64,000 bases of DNA from Eremomyces bilateralis CBS 781.70 (lineage: Eukaryota; Ascomycota; Dothideomycetes; Eremomycetales; Eremomycetaceae): NCBI RefSeq assembly GCF_010015585.1, contig NW_022985069.1, positions 1,779,846 through 1,843,845 on the forward strand, given 5' to 3'. Within the stretch, counting starts at the first letter, position 1; each line of letters opens with the position of its first letter. This document shows, in pieces, positions 10,875 through 23,320 of the stretch. The notes beneath the pieces are model-generated. The model made no database searches and had not been told where the DNA came from. It saw only the letters and a program-made list of their open reading frames with translations. Both the position numbers and the translations under genes were made by a program.

Positions 10875-12821
10875 TTACCAAAGATTCAACATCTTCAAAA
10901 TATCATATCGCGCAAAAAAGCTTCGGTTTTTCTTTCCGAAGATGTCTTCCGGGGATATTAGCAGAGTTCGAGGGCAAGAGGGGTTGTTGGAGAACCTACA
11001 CAGGAGGATTGTTGTAGCACACACCGCGACTTGAACGCTTCCCAGTATCACGAATATGTGCTTGATACCGGATTCTACCAGCCATTGGTAGCCCCTGAAG
11101 GTGAGACCAAAACTGAACACATTCTTGAACACCATCATGCACGTGAAGCCCTCAATCGAGATGTTGCCTGCCTTGATTAGTACCGTTGCACACAGGTGAA
11201 GGGGCGGGGGCGAATGGGTATAAGACTTACGATGGGCGTCGACAATGTACAAAGCGCTCGCGACAGCGCCGATCACCATGCCAGCCACTTCCAAACCGAA
11301 GAAGAAGTCCGGCAAGACCCAACCATATTTCCATGTATTGTTGGCCGTAACCCCGAAACCATAGAGACCAGCGCACCCCAGGATCAACTGCGGAATAACG
11401 AGCACGAGTCGGAATTCTGGCTCATAGACGCCTTTGTTCTTCTTGGTCATCCACGCTGGAACCAGATCGCCGACGATTCCGGCGATCAGGAATCCGAAGA
11501 AGGCACCGATAAACGCGCCCGTGTACATATACCCGGTTTTGACCTCGTCGAAGAACAACGGGGGACCCAGCATGATGGCCGCAAGCACGATTCCAAGAAA
11601 CACGGTCCATCCGATCAGCGTCCCTTGAATGAGACACGCCCAGATAATGCTCGGGTGGAAAAAGAGCGGCAAGGGTCGCAGCAAAAGTTTGAAAAGGTTT
11701 TCGTCGGTCTTTCGCCCGTTAAATGGCATCATGCGTTTCACAAAGGAGTCTCGTTGGCCGTGTAGTGTGGATTCGGCCGCAGGGACTGGGGCGGCGGAAG
11801 ACTCATTGGAAGGCTTCTCCATGCTGTCATGTACCGAATCTTGCGGGTTTGTGTTAGAGTCCCCGATCACTATATCGGCGTCATTCACCAGGGCCTGTCC
11901 CATGAGTGTGACCTGCGTGTCCGTGTTCAGTTTCGCGTCCCGGCGGAATGCCGTTTCCGGGATGAAGAGTATTAGGATGGGAAGCATGACCCCTGAAAAG
12001 ATGGCCACAAAGTAAAAACACCACGGCCATCCCATGTCCTTGGCCATTCGGCCGACAATGACTGGCGTAAAAAAGGCACCCCCGAAAAGCGCCAGATTGG
12101 ACAGCGCCATCCGTTTTGCGCGCTGGTGAACAAAATAGAGATCGCCGACGGATGCATTGACCAGAGCCTCGAACGGAGCAAGTCCGACACCTTGGAAGAC
12201 CCGAGCCCAGGTCAGGGAGACGAAGTTGTCGGTCCCGGCTGCTCCACCCCAGGCGCTACTAAAGATGATAAACACGCAGCCGATCAAGTAGCAGTGCCGC
12301 TTTCCCCACACTCGAGCGGATGGCACGAACAGGAAACCTGCGACGCCGACTCCTAGAAGATGCCATCCTGTCAACAGCGCCACATCGTTGAATGTCCGAC
12401 CGGAAAGTAGGGAGAGTTTGAGGGTGATCGCGGCCAACACCGGCGACAGAGTACTGGCAATAACCGAAAGCAGAGAGAGGAGGAACAGGATCAGATCGCG
12501 CTGCCACAACGGCCAATTCTTTGTCGGATTCGTTAGCCCGATACATGCGACGGGTCGGTTTTCGCGATGGACATACCAGCGGATCATTGGGATCGTCAGA
12601 TGGCTGCGGCACCAAAATGATGGGGGTTTTGCCGGAGCGGTCGTATTTCAGGTTCGGATCGGCGGGAATCATGCGACTTCGATCCTCGTCGTCGAGCACA
12701 AAGGCGGTACCTAAAGAAGGAGAATTGAGTTAGGAAGCTAACATCGGAGATACTGGAGGTTTCCACATCACATACCAGGAACATGGTCCAACTTCGTGTC
12801 GTCGAGAATCCATAAGCCCAT
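10875..12821 (-). CDS. MFS transporter (12-TM, drug:H+ antiporter-like)
   Basis: Five exons read as one 568-aa frame: 12776-12821, 12577-12710, 11231-12518, 11000-11167 and 10875-10945. Phases agree at every junction. The start MGLWILDDTKLDHVPGTA is typical of this fungal MFS group, and so are ADPNLKYD and the segment PSDDPNDPLNWPLW. About twelve hydrophobic segments are split by a central hydrophilic loop near residues 280-330. The C-terminus NRSFFARYDILKMLNLW is also characteristic. Two of the introns end in AAG rather than CAG/TAG. The substrate cannot be read from sequence; a role in export or uptake of small organic molecules is inferred from the family. Confidence 0.93.
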
Positions 12822-14562
12822 GGTGACTGGTTATAGGGAGCGTTGAGGACGGAACAATGGAGAAGTGAAGCCAATGCTACGTAGAATGGAGGGTTGACTA
12901 GAGGCGTTGGATATTGGGACTGGGTCGCTCCAAGGGACAAGCGAACATAATGGGGTCCACGCGCAAGAGGTCTACACAGGGCGGGATCCAAGGATTTAAA
13001 TGAACGTAGAGGGCGAATGAACGACCAAAGAAAGGGGAAGCAAAGATCAAGGGCCAAAGGTCAAAGGTCCTTATAGCATGGTGGACGGTATGATATATAG
13101 GAGGGCAAAGGGAGAGGAGGGGAGTGGTTGGAGAGGAGATTTGGGGGAGACGAGTTGACAATTATTGACAAGCCAATGTGCAGCAGCAGCCATGAACCTT
13201 CTTGATTGGGGAGATCAGCAACGGTGACCGCTTTGACCGCTGTGGCTGCAATAGGAACTAATACGAACTAATTAATACGGAGTAGTTACGGAAGACTTCA
13301 TTCGTACTGAACAACACAAGTCACGACGGCATAAAACAATGAAACAGTGAAACAGTGAAACATGCATATTGCACCAGCATGGAATCTCCGCATTTCCCTC
13401 CAGATTAATATGTGATGTGCAGCTTTCATAGGTAGGACATAGTCACATAGACCATAGTTAATATCACACTTCACAATTCAGATCACATGAACACAGGGGA
13501 TGCGTTACACATGATAGTCCATCACGTGCCCACCCCTCCAAGATTATTGATTTCTGTTCCAACGGAAAAACTTGCCAACAGAAGGTGCCATCACCCGCAG
13601 CTACCACCCGCCGATCCACCCCCATTAGTGGCCTACAGTTATGTGCGAATCACATACGATCGATCGTCTTTCTTTTAGGAAAGCTCATCTCCGGAGAGTG
13701 ACTACGACAACTACGTCGCACAGTAATTGGTAATTGTTGCCAAAGATGTTCTCATTCTTGGTGAAATACAATACACGTCCAATTCCGATGCAAATCCAAT
13801 CCAGTATCCGAGTCGTATACACATCCGTCCGCGTCTGGGACAGTCTCACTCTTAGTCCATGCCGTGATCCCCAGCAACCCGCTGGGTATGCTATGACCTA
13901 TGACCTATGTACTCCCCGTCAGTGGCACCTATCCACATGACGCCGGCTGTCTGACCTGCCGTTGACAGTCAAGCATGCGCCAATCCAAAGCCTCCAACGC
14001 GAGCTCCGGTCGCGATCCGTAGTATCGAGGGGCAAGGAAACTCCCCTCTGACAATCGGGGGAACATGTGGGGTATCCAGGCACCAGTCGCACACCCCAAG
14101 GAAACTCCGAAGCCCTAACGTATTGGGTCGTCCATGTCCAACCCCCGAAACAAACCAACGCCACGAGTGTGACACTTGAAGGGAGTCGTCCAACTGAGGG
14201 TTCTTCTCCTTCCAATCTAGGGAAAATAAAACAAGGTCCGAAAGTGAAAATGGCGTGGTTAGCAGGGAGAATCCGTCCCGCTGCCGGAAATGCACACGCG
14301 GTAGGTACTGGCATGGATCGAAACGCCCCGTGCAATGCAACCGAGCCAGTGGGATGTGCATCCGCCTTGCCGTTGCAAATTTGCATATATGAGATTCGTG
14401 CAGGAAAGAAATGTAAGCAGTGAATACCGAAAAAGGCACTAAGGCCCCAAACTCCATGATGCCCGATTGGTAGCAACAAGAAAGCCAGGGAGTGTTTGGT
14501 GAGGATCCGGGAGCGGTAAATGCCCATGAACCTCCGCATTACGCCTACGAGGTTGGATATAT
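12822..14562. other. Intergenic region between the MFS transporter and atg1
   Basis: About 1.7 kb with no supportable gene. It holds the transporter promoter, with purine-rich sequence at 13010-13150, and the atg1 3' flank. A long minus-strand frame at 13919-14863 has random composition and overlaps the atg1 end. Confidence 0.6.
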
Positions 14563-17500
14563 TCAATATTTCGGTGAACTCGGTAACCGGGGATTCGGGG
14601 GCGTTGCCATGCGAGCAATCGGCGGCGTGCTCATCCTCGGGCTGGCAGCCGGCGAGCCCCTCTTGGACGACCCACCGGATCGCTGCCGTTGCATGGGAAC
14701 GGTCGTAAGGGAGGCGCGCTTGGCCTCTCGCTCGGCAGCGGCTCGTTGCAGCTTTTGCGTCTCTAACTTGCGTCGGAGGTTTTTGTGGCGGGATTTGGCG
14801 TATTCGAGAACTGCATTGGACGAATGTTAGCGAATGAACGGGATATGAAAGATACAAAGCCACACAAGGTCGTGGAGCATGGAATTGAAGAACCTAAGGA
14901 ACATACCCTTTTCGATCGACGATCGATCATCTCTTTCGATCCCCGTAATCGCCTCGGTTGCCTCTTGATTATCGCCAACCTCTAACACCACCTCCAACAT
15001 CCTGATCGCGGTCATATAACACACATCGCACCCTTCCAGGTCCTGGTTCATTAAATCATTTACAGCTGCCTGTTGGCACATCTCGTGTGCGCGTTCGTAC
15101 ATGATCTTCTCGGCCGTGACCCCAGTCGATAAGAAGACCCGCTCCATGGATGCGACCACTCCGCTGTTGTGGCTGATGTCGGACCGACTGATGCTGTCGT
15201 GCGGATGGTTGTTTGGATGCCCAGGATGATTTAACGGGAGCTTGTTCTGCGCGTCCTTTAGCTTATGCATGGCGAAGTCCGCTTTCTCCCCACACTCGTT
15301 ATATCTCGCACGACCCCATTGGATGACATTGTTGATGCGCCTGAACATGGGCGGTGGCTCCGACGACGATCCAGGACGCGACCCGGATGGTTCGGAACTA
15401 GGGCCGGGTACGGTGTTCTTCTGCCTTCCCCACCAGTTCCCGCCGATATCGATCACGCGCTCAAGCATTTCGAGCGCTTTGATATAAAGCACGAGAGCCT
15501 CTTCGCAGATGGTGATGATGATGTCGACCGTGAAGCCATCGTCATCGGTGTCGTTGGCCTCTTGATCGCCGACTTTAGGGTCTCCGGCACCAAGGCCGAG
15601 GCCGAGACCACGGTTCTCTGAGGGCGGAGCTGGGACCAATTGACGATACTTTACTTCCGCAAAGCCGTATACAACGTCGCTGCGGGACGCGAGCTCTTCG
15701 AGGTACAAGACAATCTTCGCATCTTCATCTTTGGGCTCACTTTCGACCTTTCCGCCGTCCCCAACAACTACGAGGCTGCTCTGCCCGACCGTAGGGTATG
15801 TGGGGAAACCGGCATAACCTTTGGGGGGGGATAACCGGCCGGGTGGTGAGAACCCCATGCCTAGATTCAGGAGTCGAATGTTTGCCATATTCAGAGCTTT
15901 TGAAATCGTAGAGGTGGCGGAGCCAGGGCTCGGACCGTACCGTCGTTCATATGAAATGCCTTGCGGATGGTCAGGGGTTTGCTTGTTTGCGATTGCAATG
16001 GCCCGTGTCGGGTTTGTATCAGCACCTGTCGTTGAAGTGGGTTGTCCCTGTGTCGTGGCCCGACGAATCACCACGGGTTGTTGTCGCTTGCGTAATTCCC
16101 CTGGCTGATCTCGCTGAATGTGAGGACTATAGTTCAGTTCGTCCGCCAAAGCATTGATCTCCAGCTGTCGTCTGTCAACCACCACGTAATCACGTTCAAA
16201 CGCCACATCATGTGCGGCTTTTTCCCGTTCACGCGCTTCCCGGTCTCGCGCTTCCCTCACCACCCGTTCCTCGGCCCCTTTCGGGGTTCGTTCGCGGTCA
16301 AGGTGCTCCTTGAGTACGGAAGCAGTCGGCGATGCGCGGCTGTTGCGGCGCTCCATCAGCATGGCTGCAGCTACGGGGGTACGTTCGCGCTCCGGGGCAC
16401 GTTCGCGCTCCGGGGCTGCTAGTGGCGCCGTCGCGGGTGCCGTTGCGTGACCGGTCATGGTCGGACGACGATCAGTTCTCTCGGGGAGTTGGACATCTTT
16501 AGCGGAGGTTGGAGGGGTTGAAAAACGCTCCTCCCGGGATGATGGCCTTGATGTGTTGATGACTGGGGTTCCGGAGGCAGGTCGGGCAGGCTTTTGCGAG
16601 GATGTGGCACGGTGACTAGATGGGATGCTCTCTGGCTTAGATCGTTCCCTAGCCTCTCGAGAGAAGCTCGATGACTGTCTTTGCAGTGAACTGATTGAGG
16701 CCGATTTCGATGCCTGTGCAGCATCTTCGCCTACGAGATTGGGGATCTCGTCCACGACCGCCGGATGTTCGAACAGTCGCTCAAAACTCATGCGCTGTGT
16801 GGCAGATGATTTGAGAAGACCCCGGATGAGGTGGTCCACCGGTTCGCTAATCGCCATGCCCTCGACATACTCGACATTGTCGCGATTTTTCTGGATCTTT
16901 TTTAACAGATCCACATGATTGCTAGCCCGAAATGGAGGTCTGCCGACCATCATCTCATAGATCACAGTGCCGACCGACCAAAGATCAGCCTTGGCATCGT
17001 ACCGCTGATATGAGAGGATCTCGGGAGCCATGTATAGGGGCGATCCACAAAGCGTCTCTGCCATGGATGTTTTCGGCAATGATCGGGCAAAGCCGAAATC
17101 GGCGATTTTCAACACTGGCAAAGATTCCAGTCCGACCGAGGGAAGAAATGAGCCCTTGCTTGCCGACATGGGCATCTGATCGGATTTGTGTTTCGCGTAC
17201 CAGAGCGGGGACGGGACGAGGAGGAGGTTTTGGGGTTTGATGTCCCGATGGACGCAGTTCCGATGATAGAGGAACTCCAGCGCGCAGACGATTTGCTTTA
17301 GAAAATGGCGGACAATCACCTCGTTCAGGCCGCCAACCGGCGGGTTGGGATATTTTTTCATCATCTCCGCCGTGGTGACGTGCTGGTGGAGGGTGTCGCG
17401 GCATTTGATAAACTGGGATAGATCGCCCAGTTCGCAGAACTCGGTGACGATATGTATATACAACGTCTCCTTGACGCACCTGATGAGAGCGACGACATGA

Positions 17501-17859
17501 GGGTGGTGCATGCTGTGTAGCATTGCAATCTCCGCCTCGAGGTTTTCTCGGAGTTTCTTGCTCAACTTGGATAGGTTGACGGACTTGATTGCAACGACGG
17601 TGCCGCGTTCCTACATAGGCCGCGTTAGTGAGGGGATCCAAGCCATGAATCACCGTGGGAGCTCCTCTTTATCAAGATCCACGGGGTGGGGGGCACGAGA
17701 TTTCCTATTTACCATATGAACGCCCCTGTAGACCCTCGCGAAGCTACCTTTCCCAACTTCGTCCATCCGTCGGAACTGACCGACTATTACGGGCGCGCTA
17801 GAGGCCACGGTCCGACGCGAGCTCGAGCTCGAGCTCGATGGAGGCGGTCGTGCAGCCAT
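14563..17859 (-). CDS. atg1: Serine/threonine protein kinase Atg1 (autophagy initiation)
   Basis: Atg1/ULK is the kinase that starts autophagosome formation at the pre-autophagosomal structure with Atg13 and Atg17. Three exons, 17713-17859, 14907-17610 and 14563-14810, give 1032 aa, within the normal range for filamentous fungi. A Ser-rich leader is followed by the glycine loop VGKGSFARVYRG (residues 35-46), VAIK with catalytic Lys58, HRDIKPQNLL, DFGFAR and the APE motif (YMAPEIL). The middle region is disordered and Arg/Pro/Ser-rich. The C-terminal third is the Atg13-binding helical region, ending in a Lys/Arg-rich coil and a short Ser/Pro tail. ATG 17859 was chosen because it directly precedes the conserved kinase start. 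The last exon is confirmed by the in-frame join SSIEK|VLEYAKSRHKNLRRK. Confidence 0.96.
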
Positions 17860-19842
17860 AGTGAACGTCCAATCTCGGCGGCGACAGCCGCGATGCGGCG
17901 GATGACGATCGACTCGACCGGATGTCTCCCCGTGCACTACGTACTACCAGTGAAGATGAGGGTACAGCGTAGCGGTCAAACGATTGGACATGGATGCAGT
18001 GGAGGTTGAGGGTATCCGAACGAGCGACGATGGTGTAGATTGCCTTGGTGTCGTTACGAGGGATATACGTCGAAGGGATATACCTCGAGTATTATGTTTG
18101 ATCGGTCGTCTATGTTCAAGGTGAACGAAAGGGTCGTTGAAGAAGTCGGGTGTTCGGGATCGGTGGCCAACACCAGCGATCCACGGAGCGGATTGGTGTT
18201 GGGAACTGGGACAGGGACCGTTGGACGTCGATGTCGAGATGGCGAGGGGATATGTCGAGGTGTGGGGAGGGGGGCGAATGATATTGGCTTATCAAGTGAT
18301 GGCGGGCGTGGTGTGCAGCCAGGCAGCTATCAGGTCCCACTTCCCAGGCACCAGGCCGTTAATCGACGTTCCAGGTCTGTTATCAGGTGCGGGTTGGTGG
18401 GATATTGAGGGCTGTGGGGATGGAGACTCGCAGGGTGGAAGGAAAGAAGTAGATTAGATGGTGTGCAGACATGCAGCGATGAGAATAGAAAAGGAAGTAC
18501 AGGTATCTAATATAGTATGGAGGTATGATGGGTAATGATGGCTCAGGTGTAGGCGGAGCGGGTATCATGAGTTCAAGGCTGAGCAGTCGAGGAACGGAAG
18601 AGGAGTTGAGATGAGTGGATGGAAGCGGGCGTCAGGAGGGCGAGGAGGAGGGGAGGAGGAGGAGGATGAGGATTGATGGTGGTGATGATCGAGATAGCCA
18701 AAGGGTGGTGGTGACTTGGAGTAGCCAGTGACAGAGTCAGGTGTGAGCCAAAGTCAAGGTCAAGGTGGAGGTTTGACTCCTCACTCCTCTCTGGGACGAT
18801 GCAGTGCAGTAGTGTTGAGAGTCTGGGCCTCTGGGGTGGTGGTGTGGGACTGTGGGTGAAGAGGGTGTGGTGGAGTACTCCATATTCCCTCCTCCGTCCG
18901 TCCCGACCAGAATATTTAATATTAATCACGACAAAGGGAGGCTAGCACTATTGATCCTCACATATCCCGATTACCGGAATAGTTGGGATTACTAGCTATA
19001 GGATTTACTATTTGATTGCAATGAACGTTAATCACCATGCTGATCCGGCTGCCGCAGTGATCTGCTGCACAGGCAAGTGCCTGATGACTAGAAACTCTAG
19101 TCACATGTATGATGCAACTGCACGTGAGCAACAGCAACTGCAAGGCTTATAAGGTGTTAAGGCACATATGACACTCCTTGCATGCTTCCACCACGTGACT
19201 AGGTTCCACAATCCTAATCCATTCATTCTCGAGTTCTCGACTGAATTAAACACTGAATTGCACTGACTGAATGGAACTGAATGTACACGAACCAGAACTC
19301 ACTTAAGGCTGAACCCAAACTTCCTGAATGCATGGTTTATAAGACTATCCCGGTCCTTTTCAAGCTCTCCAAACTCTTCCAAGCTGCAACCAATACAGTG
19401 TGACTGATCAGTGCCGAGATTGACGGCGACCTTTGTCTAGAAGCGCTCTCGTTAGGCATTGGTGATGGTGGAAGAGGTGGACTACACTGGTGCACGTCCG
19501 GGAGAGTAGGATCTGATTGGAAATTTCCTTGATTACTACCTGAATATGACTGCTACGGAACCGATGCATTAACTCAATGCCACACCATGACATTTTGTCT
19601 AGAAATGGAACAATGTATGATCCGATCCAGGTCTAATGAGAAGAAATGAAACCACCCAAAGCAAAAACTCCAGTACCAACTCCTTGTCCTAACGCCTCAT
19701 AGCCCAGCCTGATTTGCGCGCATGGCAAATATCCCAAATGAAACCCCATGTTTTTCCTTGCTCCGTCGCTCTCAATGTAAGCTCGAAAGTGCCGCTTTCT
19801 CGGAAATTCTCTTAACTTCCACGCGGGTTACGCGGCCGAGAA
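17860..19842. other. Intergenic region between atg1 and velB
   Basis: About 2 kb containing the atg1 promoter and the velB 3' flank. A purine-rich GGA/GAG tract lies at about 18597-18680. No gene is supported. Confidence 0.6.
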
Positions 19843-21341
19843 TCAATCATCAGCATCATATTCCGTCTGGTTGTCCCGCTTTGGGCCATCCTTGCGGATG
19901 GGAATTTTGATGCCTTGACCGGCGAAGACCTTGCTGAGCGGGGTGCTTTCGATGACCCCGGGGAATTTCTTCGCGCTGTACACTTGGAACTGCTGCGAGT
20001 ACACCGTTGCTAGCACAGGCGCCTTGCTGGTGTTCAGGTTCCCATGTCCGTCACCGACGTCGACGAAGGACATCTTGAGGCGGAATCCCCCTTCCGTGCG
20101 GACCGACAAATCTTGGAGCACAAACCAGAAGCCGACATGGCCTTCGGTGTCGTTCAACTTGAACGCATTGACAGAAAGACTGCCGATAAGATTGCGCGTG
20201 AACATGCCGACTTGCTGCTGGCTGACCGGGATCGGGATTGCGTGGACGGTCTGATAGCCTGGTGGCTGCGAGGCCGGCATTTGAGCCTGCAGGTAGCCCA
20301 TCTGCATCCCGCTTTGATGCTGTTGTTGTTGAGGCGGTGCACCTCCCGCTTGGGTCATCGCGGTCGGAGTTGGAGGCATGCTTTGTTGTTGTTGATAGTG
20401 CTGTGGATAATCAGGATGAGGGCTGGCATGCTGGGGGGTTTGCGGCATTGATCCCTGTGGCCCCGATCCAGCCGACGCATATCCCATGTGCGGGGGAGGG
20501 GGAAGGGAGTGGACCGACCCCATGGTTGAGACCTGCGTGGGATTAAGGAGACCAATGTACGCACGCTCTGGCGGAGGGGGATATCCGCAGACGGTAGAGG
20601 TGCTGATCGACACCGCAGGGGAGTTGGATGAATGGCGAACCAGGTTCACTTCCTGGGTGCCCTCCTCATTCCACAAGTCAACGTTGAGCACGAAATACGT
20701 GGAGTCAATATCCCTATCAGATATCAGCATGAAACTGAACACCGTGGCGATTCTGGTCGTACCCAGGGTTGATTTCCTCTCCAGTCTTCACGTCCGTGAT
20801 AATGAGACGAATGCATGGAGGAGGAGTGATGGGTCGACGATCCTAAATGGCAGCGGATTAGCGACCAGCTTCAACGGGACAAGCATGGGCTCTGACATAC
20901 TTTATCGCCAAAGCCGCACATTCGTGCGCGAACGGGCTGCTGTGCAATGTGCAAGCTGAATTTCTTTCCATCTCGAATCGCTTCTAGAGGAGCGAGAGGT
21001 CTTCGAGACTGTTGGGGAGGGATTGGCATCTGAGGATATCCAGGAGGCATCTGTCCGGGCATCCCACCGTGCATCTGTCCTGGCATCTGTCCCGAAACCT
21101 GGCCTGGCATCTGTCCCGAAACCTGGCCTGGCATCTGTCCTGGCATCTGGCTTTGCATCTGCCCTTGCATCTGCCCTTGCATCTGCCCTTGCATTTGTCC
21201 TGGCATCTGCCCTTGCATCTGGCCTGCCATCTGGCCGGGCATATGTGCACCCTGCATTCCCGGGTGGACCGGGCCGCCTTGGATCGTGCCGCCAGACATG
21301 CCGGGGCCAGGAAGAACATGCAACGGTGGTTGTTGCATCAT
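19843..21341 (-). CDS. velB: Velvet-domain regulator VelB
   Basis: VelB is a velvet-family DNA-binding protein that partners VeA and LaeA (and VosA) to link light, development and secondary metabolism. Exons 20901-21341, 20763-20842 and 19843-20713 join in phase to 463 aa. The split velvet domain is clear. The N half has the motif QQPVRARMCGFGDK followed by DRRPITPPPCIRL and YFVLNVDLWN. The C half has GMFTRNLIGSL, FVLQDLSVRTEG and VYSAKKFPGVIESTPLSK, ending KIPIRKDG. A Pro/Gln-rich insert of about 120 residues sits between the halves, as in other VelB proteins. Unlike the A. nidulans protein, the N-terminus carries a long Gly-Gln-Met repeat (residues 34-98), which accounts for much of the extra length. 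Confidence 0.96.
21048..21242 (-). repeat. In-frame 12-nt minisatellite coding (x-Gly-Gln-Met)n in velB
   Basis: About 16 copies of a four-codon unit (PGQM, QGQM, AGQM, SGQM variants) cover residues 34-98 of VelB. The unit is close to CAGATGCAAGGG/CCAGGA on the coding strand. Near 21085-21140 a longer unit containing PGQVSGQM is itself duplicated almost identically, which points to recent replication-slippage expansion. Confidence 0.9.
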
Positions 21342-23320
21342 GGATATGGTTCTGTTGCGGTGATATGACGTTCGAGTAGGAATGGGAAAGGGAATGGGAC
21401 GACGTCCGTTCGGCGTAGCAGTCGGTTACAGCGCCGTGGGTGGGGGAATTCTAGCGGAGTCGGTGGGAAGGAATTGGAAGAGGAATGAGATGGGGAGGAG
21501 AGCTGAGCTGAGAGGTGAGAGGTGGTCGGAGAGGGTTATATACTATGGTACCGGAGGGTTGAAAGGACCGATTAGGAAATATAGCGGTACGGTAGCCAAT
21601 TCAACATCGAACCATGGAGCTCTGGGACCAGGCGCGCCGATGATGCATTGCGAGCGGGACAATACCGATGTCCGATGATGGTCTGGATGGAACGGAGTAA
21701 TAGAGTGTGGGTGAGATACGACAAGTAAGGGACAACCAGCCCAACATTAATAGACACTGGTGAGAGAAGTGTCAACTGAGGAGGCCGTCGGTGTGGTGAA
21801 GAGTGAAGTGGATGAGATGAAATGGAAACTGGTGAACCAAGACGCCAGACTGGACATGGATGGACAGGACAGGGACGTTGACGGTTGAAGTTGCCTCAGC
21901 AGCTTCGGTGCAAGTCGGGGTTAAGGCGTTAAGGCATAAAGGTGTCAACTCCATGGCCAAGCTGGACAGGGGCTGTACATGTATTAGTGTACCATAGTTG
22001 TATTAGTGTACCACGGCTAGTACATCATAGCCAGTGGAAATCTGGAACGTCAGCTCAGCTCGGGTTTTGTGTGGGTGAGAATTTACACTAATGGAGCTTG
22101 AACCCAAAACTAAACTTCATTTCATCATTACTGTACATGGTAGGTAGCGCGGACCAATGATCATTCGTCCATTCCCCAAATGACTCAGGACGTGCAGCGA
22201 TTTGTTCGGTACTTGCCTACTTGGGTCATGGCCCCATGGGTGCTATGTATTCCCACATCCCCATCATGATCCAGGGGAATGAACCCTGGATTTCCACTCT
22301 GCAGTCTGCACCCTACGTAGTACATCTTTGTTCTGTTCGCCCCCAATCTTCGCCCTGGATCTTCACCCTGGATCCTCACTTCGATAACCTGATTGAGCCA
22401 TTCAGCTTCAGGTCAACGCCTCGAATTGCGATGGCGACATGGACATGGACCTTGCCTTCCTGCCTGGTCGTTATCAATCTTGCTGCTTGCAGCTCACAAC
22501 ATGTGCCGACATCCCCACAGGTCGTCGACTTGGCCTACAGCCTACAGGATCTGATGAATCAGTCCAATTAAACCCATACCGAGTTCTCCCTGAACTCCTG
22601 ATTCATGGTCGTCACTTACCGCTACGGCGCTACGTAATAATAGCTCTAGCCTCCAGGTTGTACCCTCTTTTATCGTGAAAGGGGCTCCTCTCACCAATCA
22701 TCCCCTCTCAGTGAGTTCTCCAGTCTCCTTGCGTACGCCGATCTTCCTTTCCCAAGCCCTTAAGTCACTAAGTGATTATACCCCAGCAACAGGCCAGTAT
22801 GTATCTCGGGAGTGGCGTATGAGATCCCTCCCAGTTCCCACAAACCTCGGAGGCCCAAGCACCCATCTCCGCCTGGGGTCATCCTGGCTGTTGGGTCCTT
22901 GGTGAATGCCGAATGGTGGCTTTGGCAATTGAAAACATGCTTTTGAGGCGACGACAGACCACTTGCTACACCGTTTCAATATGCGCTGTTGAGGCCTTAA
23001 AGGCTTGGATCTGGAAATTGTTAGGCGTCTTTTTCTCGACTCCCTGCATATATCTATTTCCATATTATTCCTTACATAATATGATCGTGCCATCACAACT
23101 TCACGACTTAATAGTTAGTACTCACCCATCCATGTCGGGATGTCGCATTCAGTCCTCGGATTAAACCCTTGATCCCGGTTCAAATTTCCTCGCGGCTCGC
23201 ACAGTCTTAAATCTCTCAATTAACGAGTCCTGACTCATGAGATCCATCTCCAGCGACACACCATCGCGCCGAATACGTCAACAGATCAATGGACCGTCGG
23301 CGAAAATAAACAATACCTAC
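21342..23320. other. Intergenic region upstream of velB
   Basis: About 2 kb holding the velB promoter and long leader and the 3' flank of the esterase gene. No frame with protein-like composition was found. Confidence 0.6.

Noticed and set aside
13919-14863. 314-codon minus-strand frame
   Set aside because: It overlaps the atg1 last exon in another frame and has random composition; the atg1 exon is supported by family sequence.
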